A DNA stretch of 64,000 bases from Roseovarius nanhaiticus (GCF_900156535.1 NZ_FTNV01000001.1:1488001-1552000), one strand, 5' to 3'. Positions 1 to 8,525 are shown, counted from the first letter of the stretch. A program made the numbers and translations. The notes: generated by a model not told the origin, from the letters alone.

Positions 1-366
1 GCCGCCGGTTCGGCGGGCCTCTTGTCGATGGTGATGGGCGACGTGACCGGGGGCGCCGCTGCCGTTTTCCTCGGCGAGCAGGTGCTGCAAGCCAGCTACA
101 CGCGCGAGGCCGAGACCGAGGCGGACCTCTTTGCCCTCGGCATGCTGGGCCGCGCCGGCGTCAGCAGCCAGGGCATGGCGGATTTCTTTGACGGGCTGGC
201 CGAGGAGGAGGGCGATATCGCGCTGCCCGGATACCTTTCGAGCCATCCGGTCAGCGCCGCGCGCGCCGATCGGGCGGCGGCCCATGCGGACGGGCAGTCG
301 GGCACGCAGCCCATACTGGACGCGGCTGCGTGGCAGGATCTGCAATCCATCTGCGATGGCGGCTGA
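1..366 (+). CDS. M48-family metallopeptidase, C-terminal part (cut by window edge)
   Basis: The first 121 codons are open from base 1 with no start, so the N-terminus lies outside the window. The visible part has an EAETEADLFAL segment, which matches the third zinc ligand region (ExxxD) of M48 peptidases, and a later SSHP motif typical of periplasmic BepA/YggG-like or HtpX-like enzymes. The HExxH motif must be upstream and cannot be checked. Family membership is inferred from these two motifs only. A 12-bp hairpin follows the stop codon. Confidence 0.75.
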   Translation, partial: AAGSAGLLSMVMGDVTGGAAAVFLGEQVLQASYTREAETEADLFALGMLGRAGVSSQGMADFFDGLAEEEGDIALPGYLSSHPVSAARADRAAAHADGQSGTQPILDAAAWQDLQSICDGG

Positions 367-388
367 GAGACACCTGCCGAAACGCATT

Positions 389-417
389 GCGCCCGCCGGA
401 TTCCCTCCGGCGGGCGC
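389..417. terminator. Convergent-gene hairpin, 12-bp perfect stem
   Basis: A perfect 12-bp GC-rich stem (389-400 with 406-417) with a 5-nt loop lies between two convergent genes. Neither strand shows a clear U-tract, so it may act as an mRNA 3'-end stabiliser or a factor-assisted bidirectional terminator. Confidence 0.55.
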
Positions 418-444
418 TATGGCAATGTCAGCGCGACGCGGAGA

Positions 445-798
445 TCATTCCAGCGTGTTGCCCTGCTTGATCACACCGGTGCCGGCGCTCTCGCCGTTCT
501 GGAACCACTCCAGCTGATCGCCGTCGATCTCGGCGGCATAGCAGCCGAAGTCGGTGCCGGGATAGCAGACGCCCTCATCGGTGATCTCGTAGGTGCCGCC
601 GCCGGTGGCGTCCTCGTAGGTGCCGTCTTCGGCGAAGTAGCTGGCATAGCCGCCCCCGCCCATATCGCCCATGAACGTATTGCCGACGAGCGCCGCGCGC
701 AGCTCATCCGCGCTGGACGCGGCGAGTGCACCGGTCGTCATGGCGCCCAGCGTGAGGGCCGCGGCCATTGCCGTGCGGGTCAGTGTGGATAGGGTCAT
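445..798 (-). CDS. Small secreted protein of unknown function
   Basis: This is a 117-residue protein starting at the ATG at 798, which has an AAGGAGA Shine-Dalgarno sequence 5 nt upstream; a longer open frame to 888 lacks this. Residues 1-26 form a typical Sec signal peptide ending in GALA, so the product should be periplasmic or secreted. The mature part is acidic and rich in Gly/Tyr, with two Cys (in a VCYPGTDFGCYA segment) that could form a disulfide. I do not recognise a named domain. It lies convergent to the M48 gene and downstream of the P450 gene on the same strand, 112 bp away. Confidence 0.75.
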   Translation of the reverse strand: MTLSTLTRTAMAAALTLGAMTTGALAASSADELRAALVGNTFMGDMGGGGYASYFAEDGTYEDATGGGTYEITDEGVCYPGTDFGCYAAEIDGDQLEWFQNGESAGTGVIKQGNTLE

Positions 799-910
799 TG
801 AACGTCTCCTTGTTGAAGTGCAGTTGTCGAAACTAGAGCGCGGGGCAGGCTGCATGGCAATCCCGCTTGGCGCTGGCCCTTGGGGCATGCGCGCTTATTC
901 GCCGCCGCCC

Positions 911-2278
911 TCACAGCGGCTCGGCCTGAAGCCAGACACCGCCCTCGGGCCGAAGGGTCAGGATCATCACCGGCTCAGGGGCCTTGCCTGTCACAGGCGT
1001 GAACCGGAACCGATTCAGCAGCGTGCCGAGGATGATCACCGCCTCCTGAAGCGCGAAACTGGCGCCGATGCAGATGCGCGGCCCGTCGCCGAAGGGCAGG
1101 TAGGCGTAGCGCTGAAGGTCCTTGCGCGTCTCGAACCGCTCGGGGCGAAAGGCGTCGGGCGCGTCCCACAGCTGATGGTGGCGGTGGAGCGCATATATCG
1201 GCACGATTACCGTGTCGCCGCGGCTGATCTTGCGCCCGCAAAGCGTATCGTCGGCCAAAGCACTGCGCGAGACCATGGCGGCGGGCGGATAAAGCCGCAG
1301 CGCCTCGTCCGCGATCATGCGGATATAGGGCAGATTGGCCACATCCGCGCCCGTCACCGGCCCGTCGCCGCAGACGCGGCGCAGCTCCTCGCGCGCCTTG
1401 TCCTGCACGCGCGCGTCAAAGGCGCATAGATAGAGCGACCAGGCCAGCGTCAGCGCCGTCGTCTCGTGCCCCGCGACGATGAAGGTCAGCAGATTGTCGC
1501 GCAGCTCGGCGGTGTTCATGCGGCGCTTGGTTTCGGGATCTTCACCCTCCAAGAGGAGATCGAGAAGGTCCGGCACGCCCTCGGGTCCGCGCTTGCGCCG
1601 GGCCTCGACGGCGTCATCGGCGACGCGTTTCATGTCGCGCATCGCGCCAGCGGATACCATGCGGCCCGGACGCGGCACCCAATCCGGCAAGCCCAGGATG
1701 TCAAAGAGCGAGATCTTGCCCGCCTCGGAAATGTAGGCGTCGATGGCCTGATGCACGCCGTCGGAATCGAAGCTGCCATCGCCGGAAAAGGTCACATCCG
1801 CGATGACGTCGAAGGTGGTGCGCACCATGTCCTCGGCCATGTCGACGGCGCGGTTTCCGGCGCCTGCGATCCGCTCGGCGCTGCGCTCGGCGGCGGCGGT
1901 CATGATCGGCGCGAGGTTCATAACATTGCGATGCGAAAAGACGGGCGCCGCCGCGCGCCGCTGCCAGCGCCACTCGGCGCCCTCGGCGATGAACATGCTT
2001 TCACCGATGGCAGGGCGCAGCAAGTTCTTGGTGACGATGGATTTGGGGTAATTGGCCTCATTCTCCAGCAGGACGCGGCGCAGCGCGCCGGGGTCCATCA
2101 CCATGTGCCACCGCTTGCCGGTGCGCCCCGACACCATCGGCTGGCGCGTGGCGATGTCGGGAATGATGCTCAGGACATTGCGGCGCGCGGCCTTCAAGCT
2201 GCCGAGGATGCCGACCGGTTCGGTGATCAGCGGCACGCGAACCGGAAGGGTTGGGGGAGGGGATGCCATGTCGTTCAT
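911..2278 (-). CDS. Cytochrome P450
   Basis: The 455-residue protein has the P450 hallmarks in order: an I-helix AGHETT oxygen-activation motif near residue 267, the K-helix EALR (ExxR) near 325, and the heme-binding PFGDGPRICIG loop from residue 395 with Cys403 as the axial thiolate. There is no N-terminal membrane anchor, so it should be a soluble monooxygenase that needs a separate ferredoxin/reductase, none of which is next to it. The substrate cannot be read from the sequence. The start at 2278 is MNDMASPP; a second ATG three codons in is possible. It is divergent from the lipoprotein gene, with a 127-bp shared spacer. Confidence 0.93.
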   Translation of the reverse strand: MNDMASPPPTLPVRVPLITEPVGILGSLKAARRNVLSIIPDIATRQPMVSGRTGKRWHMVMDPGALRRVLLENEANYPKSIVTKNLLRPAIGESMFIAEGAEWRWQRRAAAPVFSHRNVMNLAPIMTAAAERSAERIAGAGNRAVDMAEDMVRTTFDVIADVTFSGDGSFDSDGVHQAIDAYISEAGKISLFDILGLPDWVPRPGRMVSAGAMRDMKRVADDAVEARRKRGPEGVPDLLDLLLEGEDPETKRRMNTAELRDNLLTFIVAGHETTALTLAWSLYLCAFDARVQDKAREELRRVCGDGPVTGADVANLPYIRMIADEALRLYPPAAMVSRSALADDTLCGRKISRGDTVIVPIYALHRHHQLWDAPDAFRPERFETRKDLQRYAYLPFGDGPRICIGASFALQEAVIILGTLLNRFRFTPVTGKAPEPVMILTLRPEGGVWLQAEPL

Positions 2279-2405
2279 ACCCTCTTAAGTAGGGGCCGCC
2301 GCGCCCGCGGCAATCGCGCGCTGGGCGCATTTCGTTGCGAAGGGAGGCGGTCTGCGCTATCGCAGGCGCAGATTATCTTTGTAAACCACGTCAGGACCGC
2401 TGCCC

Positions 2406-3044
2406 ATGACCCGCATCTTCGCTCTTTTCTGCCTCGTGATTTCGGTGGCCGCCTGCACCAATCCCAACGATCTGGACGAGGCGCCGGCCCCCTTGGGCGA
2501 TTTCGCGCTGGGCCATAACGTTGTGGTCACGCCGAATATCACCAAGGGACCCGCCTCGCGCGACGCATCCGATGAAGAGTGGATTGCCGCGATGAAACAG
2601 GCCGTGGACGAGCGGTTCAGCCGCTACGACGGTGACAAGCTCTATCACCTTGGCATTTCCATCGAGGGCTATGTGCTGGCCGTGCCGGGTGTCCCGCTGG
2701 TCGCCTCGCCGAAATCGGCGCTGATCTTCAACGTCACCGCATGGGACGACGCCGCCGGCAAGAAGCTGAACGACAAGCCCGAGCAGATCACGGTGATCGA
2801 GTCCTTCTCGGGCGAAACGGTGCTGGGATCGGGCCTGACCCAGTCCAAGGAAGAGCAGATGCGCAATCTCAGCCGCAACGCGGCCAAATTGATCCAGAAC
2901 TGGCTGGTGCGTCAGAAATATCAAGAGGATTGGTTCGGCGGCACGGATGCAGACAAGGTCATGGCCGCGCGATCCAAAGCCGCCGCCAGGGCCGCCGCGC
3001 CGGCAGTCGCCGCGACGGAACCTGCCGGGGATGCAGAGAGCTGA
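2406..3044 (+). CDS. Predicted lipoprotein, unknown function
   Basis: This 212-residue protein begins with a short signal peptide ending in a lipobox (ISVAAC), with lipidation expected at Cys17. It should be anchored in the cell envelope facing the periplasm. The body alternates charged and beta-prone segments and ends in an Ala-rich low-complexity tail (about residues 185-205). No catalytic motif is visible. It is divergent from the P450 gene and 81 bp upstream of tRNA-Trp. Confidence 0.8.
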   Translation: MTRIFALFCLVISVAACTNPNDLDEAPAPLGDFALGHNVVVTPNITKGPASRDASDEEWIAAMKQAVDERFSRYDGDKLYHLGISIEGYVLAVPGVPLVASPKSALIFNVTAWDDAAGKKLNDKPEQITVIESFSGETVLGSGLTQSKEEQMRNLSRNAAKLIQNWLVRQKYQEDWFGGTDADKVMAARSKAAARAAAPAVAATEPAGDAES

Positions 3045-3084
3045 TTTTTGTGCGCAGCACGGCCAATTATCCGCGATTGACGGC

Positions 3085-3113
3085 TTGATTCCTGCGCGCC
3101 CGTCGCGTAATCG
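3085..3113 (+). promoter_or_regulatory. Promoter of tRNA-Trp
   Basis: TTGATT and TAATCG are separated by 17 bp. The -10 ends at 3113, 12 bp before the tRNA, so transcription would start only a few bases before the mature 5' end. Read by eye. Confidence 0.65.
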
Positions 3114-3125
3114 GTCCACCAACGT

Positions 3126-3201
3126 AGGGGTATAGCTCAGCTGGTAGAGCGACGGTCTCCAAAACCGTAGGTCCCGGGTTCGAGCCCTGGTGCCCCTGCC
3201 A
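3126..3201 (+). tRNA. tRNA-Trp (anticodon CCA)
   Basis: The 76-nt sequence folds into a standard cloverleaf. The acceptor stem AGGGGTA pairs with TGCCCCT, the D-arm contains AGCTCAGCTGGTAGAGC, the anticodon stem-loop reads CGGTCTCCAAAACCG with anticodon CCA, and the T-arm contains GGTTCGAGCC. The discriminator is G and CCA is genome-encoded. A tRNA-Trp close upstream of secE-nusG is a common bacterial arrangement; here one membrane-protein gene lies between. Confidence 0.97.
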
Positions 3202-3469
3202 TTTTCCAAAGACTAGATGCCAATCATCGCGCACCGGCAGCGACGTTGGCGTCCGTGTTTCATCTTAGCTCAAACACTCTCGCCGAAGGCGTTGCCGTCG
3301 TTGGCACATTGCGTGCCATGTCCCGGACTGCGCTAAAGATGAACGCAATTCCGCCACGCTTGCCACAATTTTGCCCGAATCGTGCCCTATACAAATCTCA
3401 TTCGGTGGACTGACGAGGAATCGTCGCATCGAATTCGCGTGGGGGCGCGATGTATAGGGTGATGCTGCA

Positions 3470-4231
3470 ATGGCATTTTCGGATGACCTGACGACGACAT
3501 ATGTGCCTGCGAATGCGTTGAGGCCCGGCTTGCGACTCAAGCCGTTGGAATCGCGCCGGGCCGAACTATCGGAAACCGAGATTGATGACGTGATCGCGCG
3601 GACATTGGCCGCAGAACGCCAAGCCGAGGCGCGCGCTGCCTTGCCTGCGATCGCCAGCCAGGAAGAGATAACCGGCACGGCTGGGCGGAGGTCCCGCCAC
3701 GCGGCGCGCGAGCGCAGCGCGGCCGAGGTGCGCATGGCCCGTCTTGACATCGAATACGGCGAAAAAGAGTCTCGCCGCACGGCGCAGCCGTCGGGTGCGC
3801 CGGTCGAGGATCTGAGGCCCAAATTCGGATGGGTTGCATCGCGCCTCGGCCGCTGGCCGCGCAGAATATTGCTGGGCACAACCGTCATTGCCGCTGCGTG
3901 GATTTGGCCTTGGCTTCTGCTGACGGTCTTGGGGACGGGGCTGCTGTTGACGCTTGCCGGTATTTTTGCGCTGGGCAGCGATGCGGTGTCGGGCGCGCTG
4001 ATCCGGCTTTATCATTGGCGTCATTCGCGCGATCCGGAGCGCGCCGAGCGCATGCGCATCCGGCTCGACGCGCTTGCGATGCGGATGGACAGTCTGCTGG
4101 ACTGGCTGCCCGAAGGCTGGACCACAGGGCTCTACATGGCTGACTTCAGCCGCGAGGCGCTGGACCCGCAAGGCATGTACGAGGCGCACGACCCCTTCGA
4201 TCGGCTCCGCGAGGAGGCGGCGCGCGGCTGA
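3470..4231 (+). CDS. Membrane protein of unknown function
   Basis: The 253-residue protein has a charged, Ala/Arg/Glu-rich cytoplasmic N-terminal half (about 1-125), then a hydrophobic block (about 137-175) that can form one long or two short membrane segments, then a basic C-terminal region with a conserved-looking WLPEGWTTGLYMADFSREAL stretch. I do not recognise a characterised family. The start has only a weak GGGTG-like ribosome site. It lies between tRNA-Trp and secE. Confidence 0.65.
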   Translation: MAFSDDLTTTYVPANALRPGLRLKPLESRRAELSETEIDDVIARTLAAERQAEARAALPAIASQEEITGTAGRRSRHAARERSAAEVRMARLDIEYGEKESRRTAQPSGAPVEDLRPKFGWVASRLGRWPRRILLGTTVIAAAWIWPWLLLTVLGTGLLLTLAGIFALGSDAVSGALIRLYHWRHSRDPERAERMRIRLDALAMRMDSLLDWLPEGWTTGLYMADFSREALDPQGMYEAHDPFDRLREEAARG

Positions 4232-4257
4232 CATGCGCACCGCGCCGCTTTGCGCAC

Positions 4258-4286
4258 TTGAATTCATGCGCCGCCTTGAGTATGCC
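4258..4286 (+). promoter_or_regulatory. Candidate secE-nusG promoter
   Basis: TTGAAT and TATGCC are separated by 17 bp, ending 59 bp before the secE start. It starts just after the end of the preceding gene and matches the layout of other promoters in this window. Confidence 0.5.
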
Positions 4287-4345
4287 CTGCGCCGAGTGGC
4301 CCGGTCAGTGACGGGCGGGCCGCGTTCAGCAAAAGAAGGCAGCGC

Positions 4346-4543
4346 ATGGCACGCACCAATCCGCTTCAATTCGTTCAGCAGGTCCGCGCAGAGGTGGCAA
4401 AGGTCGTTTGGCCGACGCGCCGCGAGGTTCTGTTGACCACGGTCATGGTGTTCATCATGGCCGCGCTGACAGCCGTCTTTTTTGCGCTGGTGGATCTGGG
4501 CATTCGCAGCGGTTTGCAGGGCATTTTCACCCTGGTCGGTTGA
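4346..4543 (+). CDS. secE: Preprotein translocase subunit SecE
   Basis: The 65-residue single-span protein has the short form of SecE. A cytoplasmic amphipathic part contains the conserved EVAKVVWPTRREV motif (residues 15-27), followed by one transmembrane helix (about 29-53). It clamps SecY, encoded at 39.8 kb, to form the protein-export channel in the inner membrane. An AAAGAAGG-type ribosome site precedes the ATG. nusG follows 226 bp downstream. Confidence 0.96.
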   Translation: MARTNPLQFVQQVRAEVAKVVWPTRREVLLTTVMVFIMAALTAVFFALVDLGIRSGLQGIFTLVG

Positions 4544-4769
4544 TCGCGGCGGGCTTTGGCCCGCATTCGGCGTGTCCGGTTGGCTTGCCCCCTTGAATCC
4601 ATGGGCGATGCCGGGTATCTGCCGGGGCAATTCTGCAAGCTGGCGCGCGGCGATTCGAGCCCCGCGCCGATTTTGTTTGAGAAACGTCCGTTGTATCGGC
4701 CTTTGGTCGCCGCGCGGACAGCAAGGTAATTCCGGCCCACGCGCCGGACGAGACGGAGACAGGCTCAGC

Positions 4770-5300
4770 ATGGCAAAGCGGTGGTATTCGGTGAGCGTTC
4801 TGTCGAATTTCGAAAAGAAAATCGCCGAGCAGATCAGGACATCGATCGTCGAGAACGGTCTCGAGGACGATATCGACGAGGTTCTGGTCCCGACCGAGGA
4901 AGTGATCGAAGTGCGCCGCGGCAAGAAGGTGACCGCCGAGCGCCGGTTCATGCCCGGCTACGTGCTGGTGCATATGGAGATGTCCGACAAGGGCTATCAC
5001 ATGATCAACTCGATCAACCGCGTCACCGGCTTTCTGGGCCCTCAGGGGCGCCCGATGCCGATGCGCGATGCCGAAGTGCAGGCCATCCTGGGCCGCGTCC
5101 AGGAAGGCGAGGACAGCCCGCGCACCCTGATCCATTTCGACATCGGTGAGAAGGTCAAGGTCAACGATGGCCCGTTCGAGGGCTTCGACGGATCGGTCGA
5201 AAATGTCGACGAAGAGCACCAGCGCCTCAAGGTGTCGGTCTCGATCTTTGGCCGGGAAACCCCGGTCGAGTTGGAATTCACGCAAGTCACCAAGCAATAG
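4770..5300 (+). CDS. nusG: Transcription termination/antitermination factor NusG
   Basis: The 176-residue protein has the N-terminal NGN domain starting MAKRWYSVSVLS, with the RFMPGYVLVHMEM core, and a C-terminal KOW domain (VKVNDGPFEGFDG, about residues 126-138). NusG binds RNA polymerase to increase processivity and links to Rho or ribosomal S10. I start it at the ATG at 4770, the normal family start, although the frame is open further upstream. Confidence 0.97.
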   Translation: MAKRWYSVSVLSNFEKKIAEQIRTSIVENGLEDDIDEVLVPTEEVIEVRRGKKVTAERRFMPGYVLVHMEMSDKGYHMINSINRVTGFLGPQGRPMPMRDAEVQAILGRVQEGEDSPRTLIHFDIGEKVKVNDGPFEGFDGSVENVDEEHQRLKVSVSIFGRETPVELEFTQVTKQ

Positions 5301-5313
5301 GGACTTGTGCGAT

Positions 5314-5386
5314 GCGGCGCCGTCATAGGCGCCGCTGCCCGGAGTGATCCGGGCGCTCATGTGGAAGGCGAGAGGGCCGCGGCCCT
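5314..5386 (+). other. nusG-rplK spacer with two palindromes
   Basis: A perfect 8-bp stem (5314-5321 with 5328-5335) is followed by the 14-nt palindrome AGGGCCGCGGCCCT at 5373-5386. There is no U-tract. Such structures could be RNase processing sites or part of an L1 autoregulatory leader upstream of rplK-rplA; L1 autoregulation is known in other bacteria, but its placement here is inference. Confidence 0.4.
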
Positions 5387-5458
5387 TGGACCGGACCACA
5401 CAACCTGAGTGGTTCGTGGGCGCGCCCCGAACCTGTTGGAAATGGAAGGAGAGGCCTC

Positions 5459-5884
5459 ATGGCCAAGAAACTCGCCGGGAAGATGAAGCTGCAGGTGAAA
5501 GCCGGGCAAGCCAACCCCAGCCCGCCCGTCGGCCCCGCACTGGGCCAGCGCGGCATCAACATCATGGAATTCTGCAAGGCGTTCAACGCCAAGACGCAGG
5601 ATATGGAGCCGGGCGCCCCGTGCCCGACCGTGATCACGTATTACCAGGACAAATCCTTCGAGATGGAAATCAAGACGCCGCCCGCGTCCTATTACATCAA
5701 GAAGGCCGCCAAGCTGTCCTCGGGCTCCAAGACGCCGGGCCGCGACACCGCGGGTTCCGTGACGGTCAAGCAGGTCCGCGAGATCGCCGAAGCCAAGTGG
5801 AAAGACTTGAACGCAAACGACGTCGAGGCCGCGATGAAGATCATCGTCGGCAGTGCGAAGTCCATGGGCATCGAGGTGAAGTAA
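5459..5884 (+). CDS. rplK: 50S ribosomal protein L11 (uL11)
   Basis: The 141-residue protein is of standard length. It has the N-terminal [21 protein letters not shown] region, which with 23S rRNA forms the GTPase-associated centre and the thiostrepton site, and the C-terminal rRNA-binding domain ending [19 protein letters not shown] ribosome site precedes the ATG. rplA begins 2 nt after the stop. Confidence 0.98.
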   Translation: MAKKLAGKMKLQVKAGQANPSPPVGPALGQRGINIMEFCKAFNAKTQDMEPGAPCPTVITYYQDKSFEMEIKTPPASYYIKKAAKLSSGSKTPGRDTAGSVTVKQVREIAEAKWKDLNANDVEAAMKIIVGSAKSMGIEVK

Positions 5885-5885
5885 G

Positions 5886-6584
5886 ATGGCAAAGCTTGGA
5901 AAACGCGCCCGCGCAGCTCGCGAGGCATTCGCCGGCAAGTCCGACCTCAGCGTCGAGGACGCCGTCGCCCTGGTCAAGGGCAACGCCAAGGCGAAATTCG
6001 ATGAGACCATCGAGATCGCCGTCAACTTGGGTGTCGACCCGCGCCACGCCGACCAGATGGTCCGCGGTGTCGTCGGTCTGCCCAACGGAACAGGCAAGGA
6101 CGTTCGCGTCGCTGTCTTCGCGCGCGGCCCCAAGGCCGAAGAAGCGCAGGCAGCCGGAGCGGACATCGTCGGCGCCGAGGATCTGATGGAGATCGTCCAG
6201 GGCGGCAAGATCGACTTTGACCGCTGCATCGCCACACCCGACATGATGCCCGTCGTGGGCCGTCTGGGCAAAGTGCTTGGCCCGCGCAACCTGATGCCGA
6301 ACCCCAAGATCGGGACGGTGACGATGGATGTCGCGCAGGCTGTCAAGGACGCCAAGGGCGGTCAGGTCCAGTTCAAGGCCGAGAAGGCTGGTGTGGTTCA
6401 TGCCGGTGTCGGCAAGGCATCCTTCGATCAGGCCAAACTGGTCGAGAACGTGCGCGCCTTCATCAATGCCGTCGCCAAGGCCAAGCCAGCCGGCGCCAAG
6501 GGCTCCTACATGAAGCGCATCTCGCTGACCTCGACCATGGGTCCGGGCGTGACAATCGACGTGGCCGACGCCGCAACCGAGTGA
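5886..6584 (+). CDS. rplA: 50S ribosomal protein L1 (uL1)
   Basis: The 232-residue protein matches the usual L1 length. The signature [21 protein letters not shown] lies near residues 118-138. L1 forms the mobile stalk that handles E-site tRNA and in E. coli represses its own mRNA. It is followed by a strong intrinsic terminator, which separates it from the inserted LicD-like gene and from rplJ. Confidence 0.98.
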   Translation: MAKLGKRARAAREAFAGKSDLSVEDAVALVKGNAKAKFDETIEIAVNLGVDPRHADQMVRGVVGLPNGTGKDVRVAVFARGPKAEEAQAAGADIVGAEDLMEIVQGGKIDFDRCIATPDMMPVVGRLGKVLGPRNLMPNPKIGTVTMDVAQAVKDAKGGQVQFKAEKAGVVHAGVGKASFDQAKLVENVRAFINAVAKAKPAGAKGSYMKRISLTSTMGPGVTIDVADAATE

Positions 6585-6615
6585 TCGCAGCGCTTGCGCA
6601 TTGAAAAATCGGTTA

Positions 6616-6645
6616 AAGCCCCGCCCAAAGTGGGGCTTTTTTCGT
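6616..6645 (+). terminator. Intrinsic terminator after rplA
   Basis: The AAGCCCC / GGGGCTT stem (6616-6622 with 6632-6638) is followed by a T-tract (TTTTTT). It should end the rplK-rplA transcript. Confidence 0.9.
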
Positions 6646-6719
6646 TTTCCGGTTGGCATATCGGGGGCTGCAGCAAGGTCCGCAGCGGCTGAGCTTTGCC
6701 GCATTGGAGTGTCGCATTT

Positions 6720-6749
6720 TTGCACATGAACATGAACATGAGCTGTGCA
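6720..6749. promoter_or_regulatory. Inverted repeat with ATGAAC direct repeats upstream of the licD-like gene
   Basis: TGCACA (6721-6726) and TGTGCA (6744-6749) form inverted arms around three tandem ATGAAC/ATGAGC units. It could be an operator for the downstream gene pair. No regulator is identified and no clear -35/-10 pair was found beside it. Confidence 0.35.
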
Positions 6750-6842
6750 CTGCAATCTATTGAAAACAGTTGATTGAACGGAAGGCTTGGCTGACCCTGA
6801 CCGCAAACATCGCCCGTCAGAGGCGAGTTATTGGAGCAGAAG

Positions 6843-7757
6843 ATGCAAGTGGTTCCGGCCGAGCCGCGCACCGATGGCGGGCGTATTTCACAGATTCATG
6901 CGATCGCAGCCGCGCAACTGGCGCATCCCGCCGAGAATTTCGACGTCTTTGCGCATCTGCGCGCGCTTGACGCTGTCGCCGAGGATCCGCGCAGCCTGAT
7001 CGAGCTCGAAGCGCGCATCATGCTGCAATTTGCCGGTCGCATCCGCCGGTCGCGTACCCGCATCTTCATGAACTCCTTGCGCAAGCTGCGCATCGCCGAG
7101 AGCAATCGCGCCGCGTTCGACGCATTCGAGGCGATGCTGAAGGGCGCCATGCAATCGGATACGCTGGCTGCGCATGATTTCTCGGCCCAGGGATTTGCCA
7201 GGCGGGACCACGCCGCGATCTGGGCTGAAACGCGTGCCCTGATCGATCAGGTGGCCATGCTGACGGATGGAGTCTTTCTGAATTCCGGCACGCTTCTGGG
7301 GGTGGTGCGCGACGGGCGCCTCATCGACCATGACGACGATATCGACCTCGGCGTACTCATCCCGCCCACGACCGAGCGGGAGGCGGGCCGCCTCTGGCGC
7401 GCCCTGACGCCCGCTCTGGCCGAGCTGGGCGAGGGGGGCGATCGGTCCTCCAGCCGCTCGCCGCAGGTGACGCTGCGCGCGCGGGGCGGTGTCAGTGTGG
7501 ATCTCTTTCCCGCCTGGATCTATCGCGGCGCGGCCTTCGTCTATCCGCATACCTATGGCGCATTGCCGGAAGCGGACGTCCTGCCGCTTGGCCGGTGCGC
7601 CGTGACCGGGCTGCACATCCCTGCCAATCCCGAGGCGATGCTGGCCGTCAATTATGGCGGTGAATGGCGCGAACCCGATCCCTATTTTATCTTTCCCTGG
7701 AAACGCCAGAAGCGTAAATTTGCCCGCTTCCTGCGTGCCAGCGGTCTTGAGGAGTGA
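6843..7757 (+). CDS. LicD-like phosphotransferase (nucleotidyltransferase fold)
   Basis: The 304-residue protein has the LicD/fukutin-type core. LNSGTLLGVVRDGRLIDHDDDIDLGV spans about residues 147-171, with Asp162, Asp164-166 and Asp168 as likely metal ligands, and a later YGGEWREPDP motif matches the LicD C-terminal signature. LicD proteins move phosphocholine or similar groups from CDP-linked donors to glycans. The N-terminal 130 residues are helical and not recognised. I start at the ATG at 6843, which has GGAG 6 nt upstream; an in-frame TTG at 6831 is less likely. The nucleotidyltransferase gene follows after 4 bp, suggesting a joint pathway. Confidence 0.8.
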   Translation: MQVVPAEPRTDGGRISQIHAIAAAQLAHPAENFDVFAHLRALDAVAEDPRSLIELEARIMLQFAGRIRRSRTRIFMNSLRKLRIAESNRAAFDAFEAMLKGAMQSDTLAAHDFSAQGFARRDHAAIWAETRALIDQVAMLTDGVFLNSGTLLGVVRDGRLIDHDDDIDLGVLIPPTTEREAGRLWRALTPALAELGEGGDRSSSRSPQVTLRARGGVSVDLFPAWIYRGAAFVYPHTYGALPEADVLPLGRCAVTGLHIPANPEAMLAVNYGGEWREPDPYFIFPWKRQKRKFARFLRASGLEE

Positions 7758-7761
7758 CGAC

Positions 7762-8232
7762 ATGACCACATCCGGCATCACGGTTTTGACCTACGGCACG
7801 TTCGATCTGTTTCACGCAGGGCATGTGCGGCTCCTGTCGCGACTGGCGGATCTGGGCAGCCGACTGATCGTCGGCTGCTCGACCGATGAATTCAACGCTA
7901 AGAAGGGCAAGCGCTGCATCATGCCCTTCGAGGCGCGCGCCGAAATCCTGCGCGCGTGCCGCTTCGTCGATCTGGTCATCCCCGAGACATGCTGGGATCA
8001 AAAGCGCCGCGATGTCGTGGCGCATCGGGCCGCCGTCTTTGCCATGGGCAGCGACTGGACCGGCAAATTCGACGATTTGTCCGACCTGCGCCGCGTTGTC
8101 TATCTGCCGCGCACGCGCAATATCTCGACGACCGAGATCAAGGCCCTGATGCAGCGCCGCGCCCTCGAGGCGCAGGAGGCAGGCGAGGGCGCGCAGATGG
8201 AAACCGCCGTGCCGCGGATGCGCCGCGCATGA
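7762..8232 (+). CDS. Glycerol-3-phosphate cytidylyltransferase-like nucleotidyltransferase (TagD family)
   Basis: The 156-residue protein has the cytidylyltransferase signatures GTFDLFHAGH (HxGH, His18 and His21), MGSDWTGKFDDL near 95-106, and RTRNISTTEIK (118-127). This family makes CDP-glycerol or other CDP-alcohols. A tail of about 25 residues extends beyond the usual TagD length of about 130. I start at the ATG at 7762, just after GGAG in the end of the LicD-like gene; the open frame extends upstream but inside that gene. It would supply a CDP-linked donor to the LicD-like transferase. The exact alcohol is unknown. Confidence 0.82.
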   Translation: MTTSGITVLTYGTFDLFHAGHVRLLSRLADLGSRLIVGCSTDEFNAKKGKRCIMPFEARAEILRACRFVDLVIPETCWDQKRRDVVAHRAAVFAMGSDWTGKFDDLSDLRRVVYLPRTRNISTTEIKALMQRRALEAQEAGEGAQMETAVPRMRRA

Positions 8233-8268
8233 ATTTTGCGCGATCGGGCCGAAACTCGCGGCAGGGGG

Positions 8269-8297
8269 TTGGCATTCCGGCGCTAGTCCTCTAAAGG
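8269..8297 (+). promoter_or_regulatory. Candidate rplJ-rplL promoter
   Basis: TTGGCA and TAAAGG are separated by 17 bp, just after the TagD-like gene. Transcription from about 8304 would give a leader of about 220 nt before rplJ. Confidence 0.5.
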
Positions 8298-8525
8298 CAC
8301 CCTTGCAGGTCAGGCACGGGATTCGTCTCATGCCTGTTTTGCGTTTCGTCCAAGACGGTGGGTGGGCCTTTGGCCCTTAATACCCTGCCCGAGGCGGGAA
8401 TTGAGATTATCAGCCTGGCTATGCCCGGATGCAGTATCGATGCCCCGTTTACAGGACCAAATGCCAGACACTTCTGTCTGGCTGAACTGAGCCGGGGGAT
8501 AGACCCCCAAATTTGGAGTGAAACT
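8298..8525 (+). promoter_or_regulatory. rplJ leader with two hairpins (possible L10 autoregulatory leader)
   Basis: The leader contains an 8-bp perfect stem with CTTC loop (8463-8470 with 8475-8482) and a second stem GGGGG/CCCCC (8494-8498 with 8504-8508) that ends just before the ribosome site GGAG. L10 or L10-L12 binding to the rplJ leader is established in other bacteria; assignment here rests on position and structure only. Confidence 0.5.
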
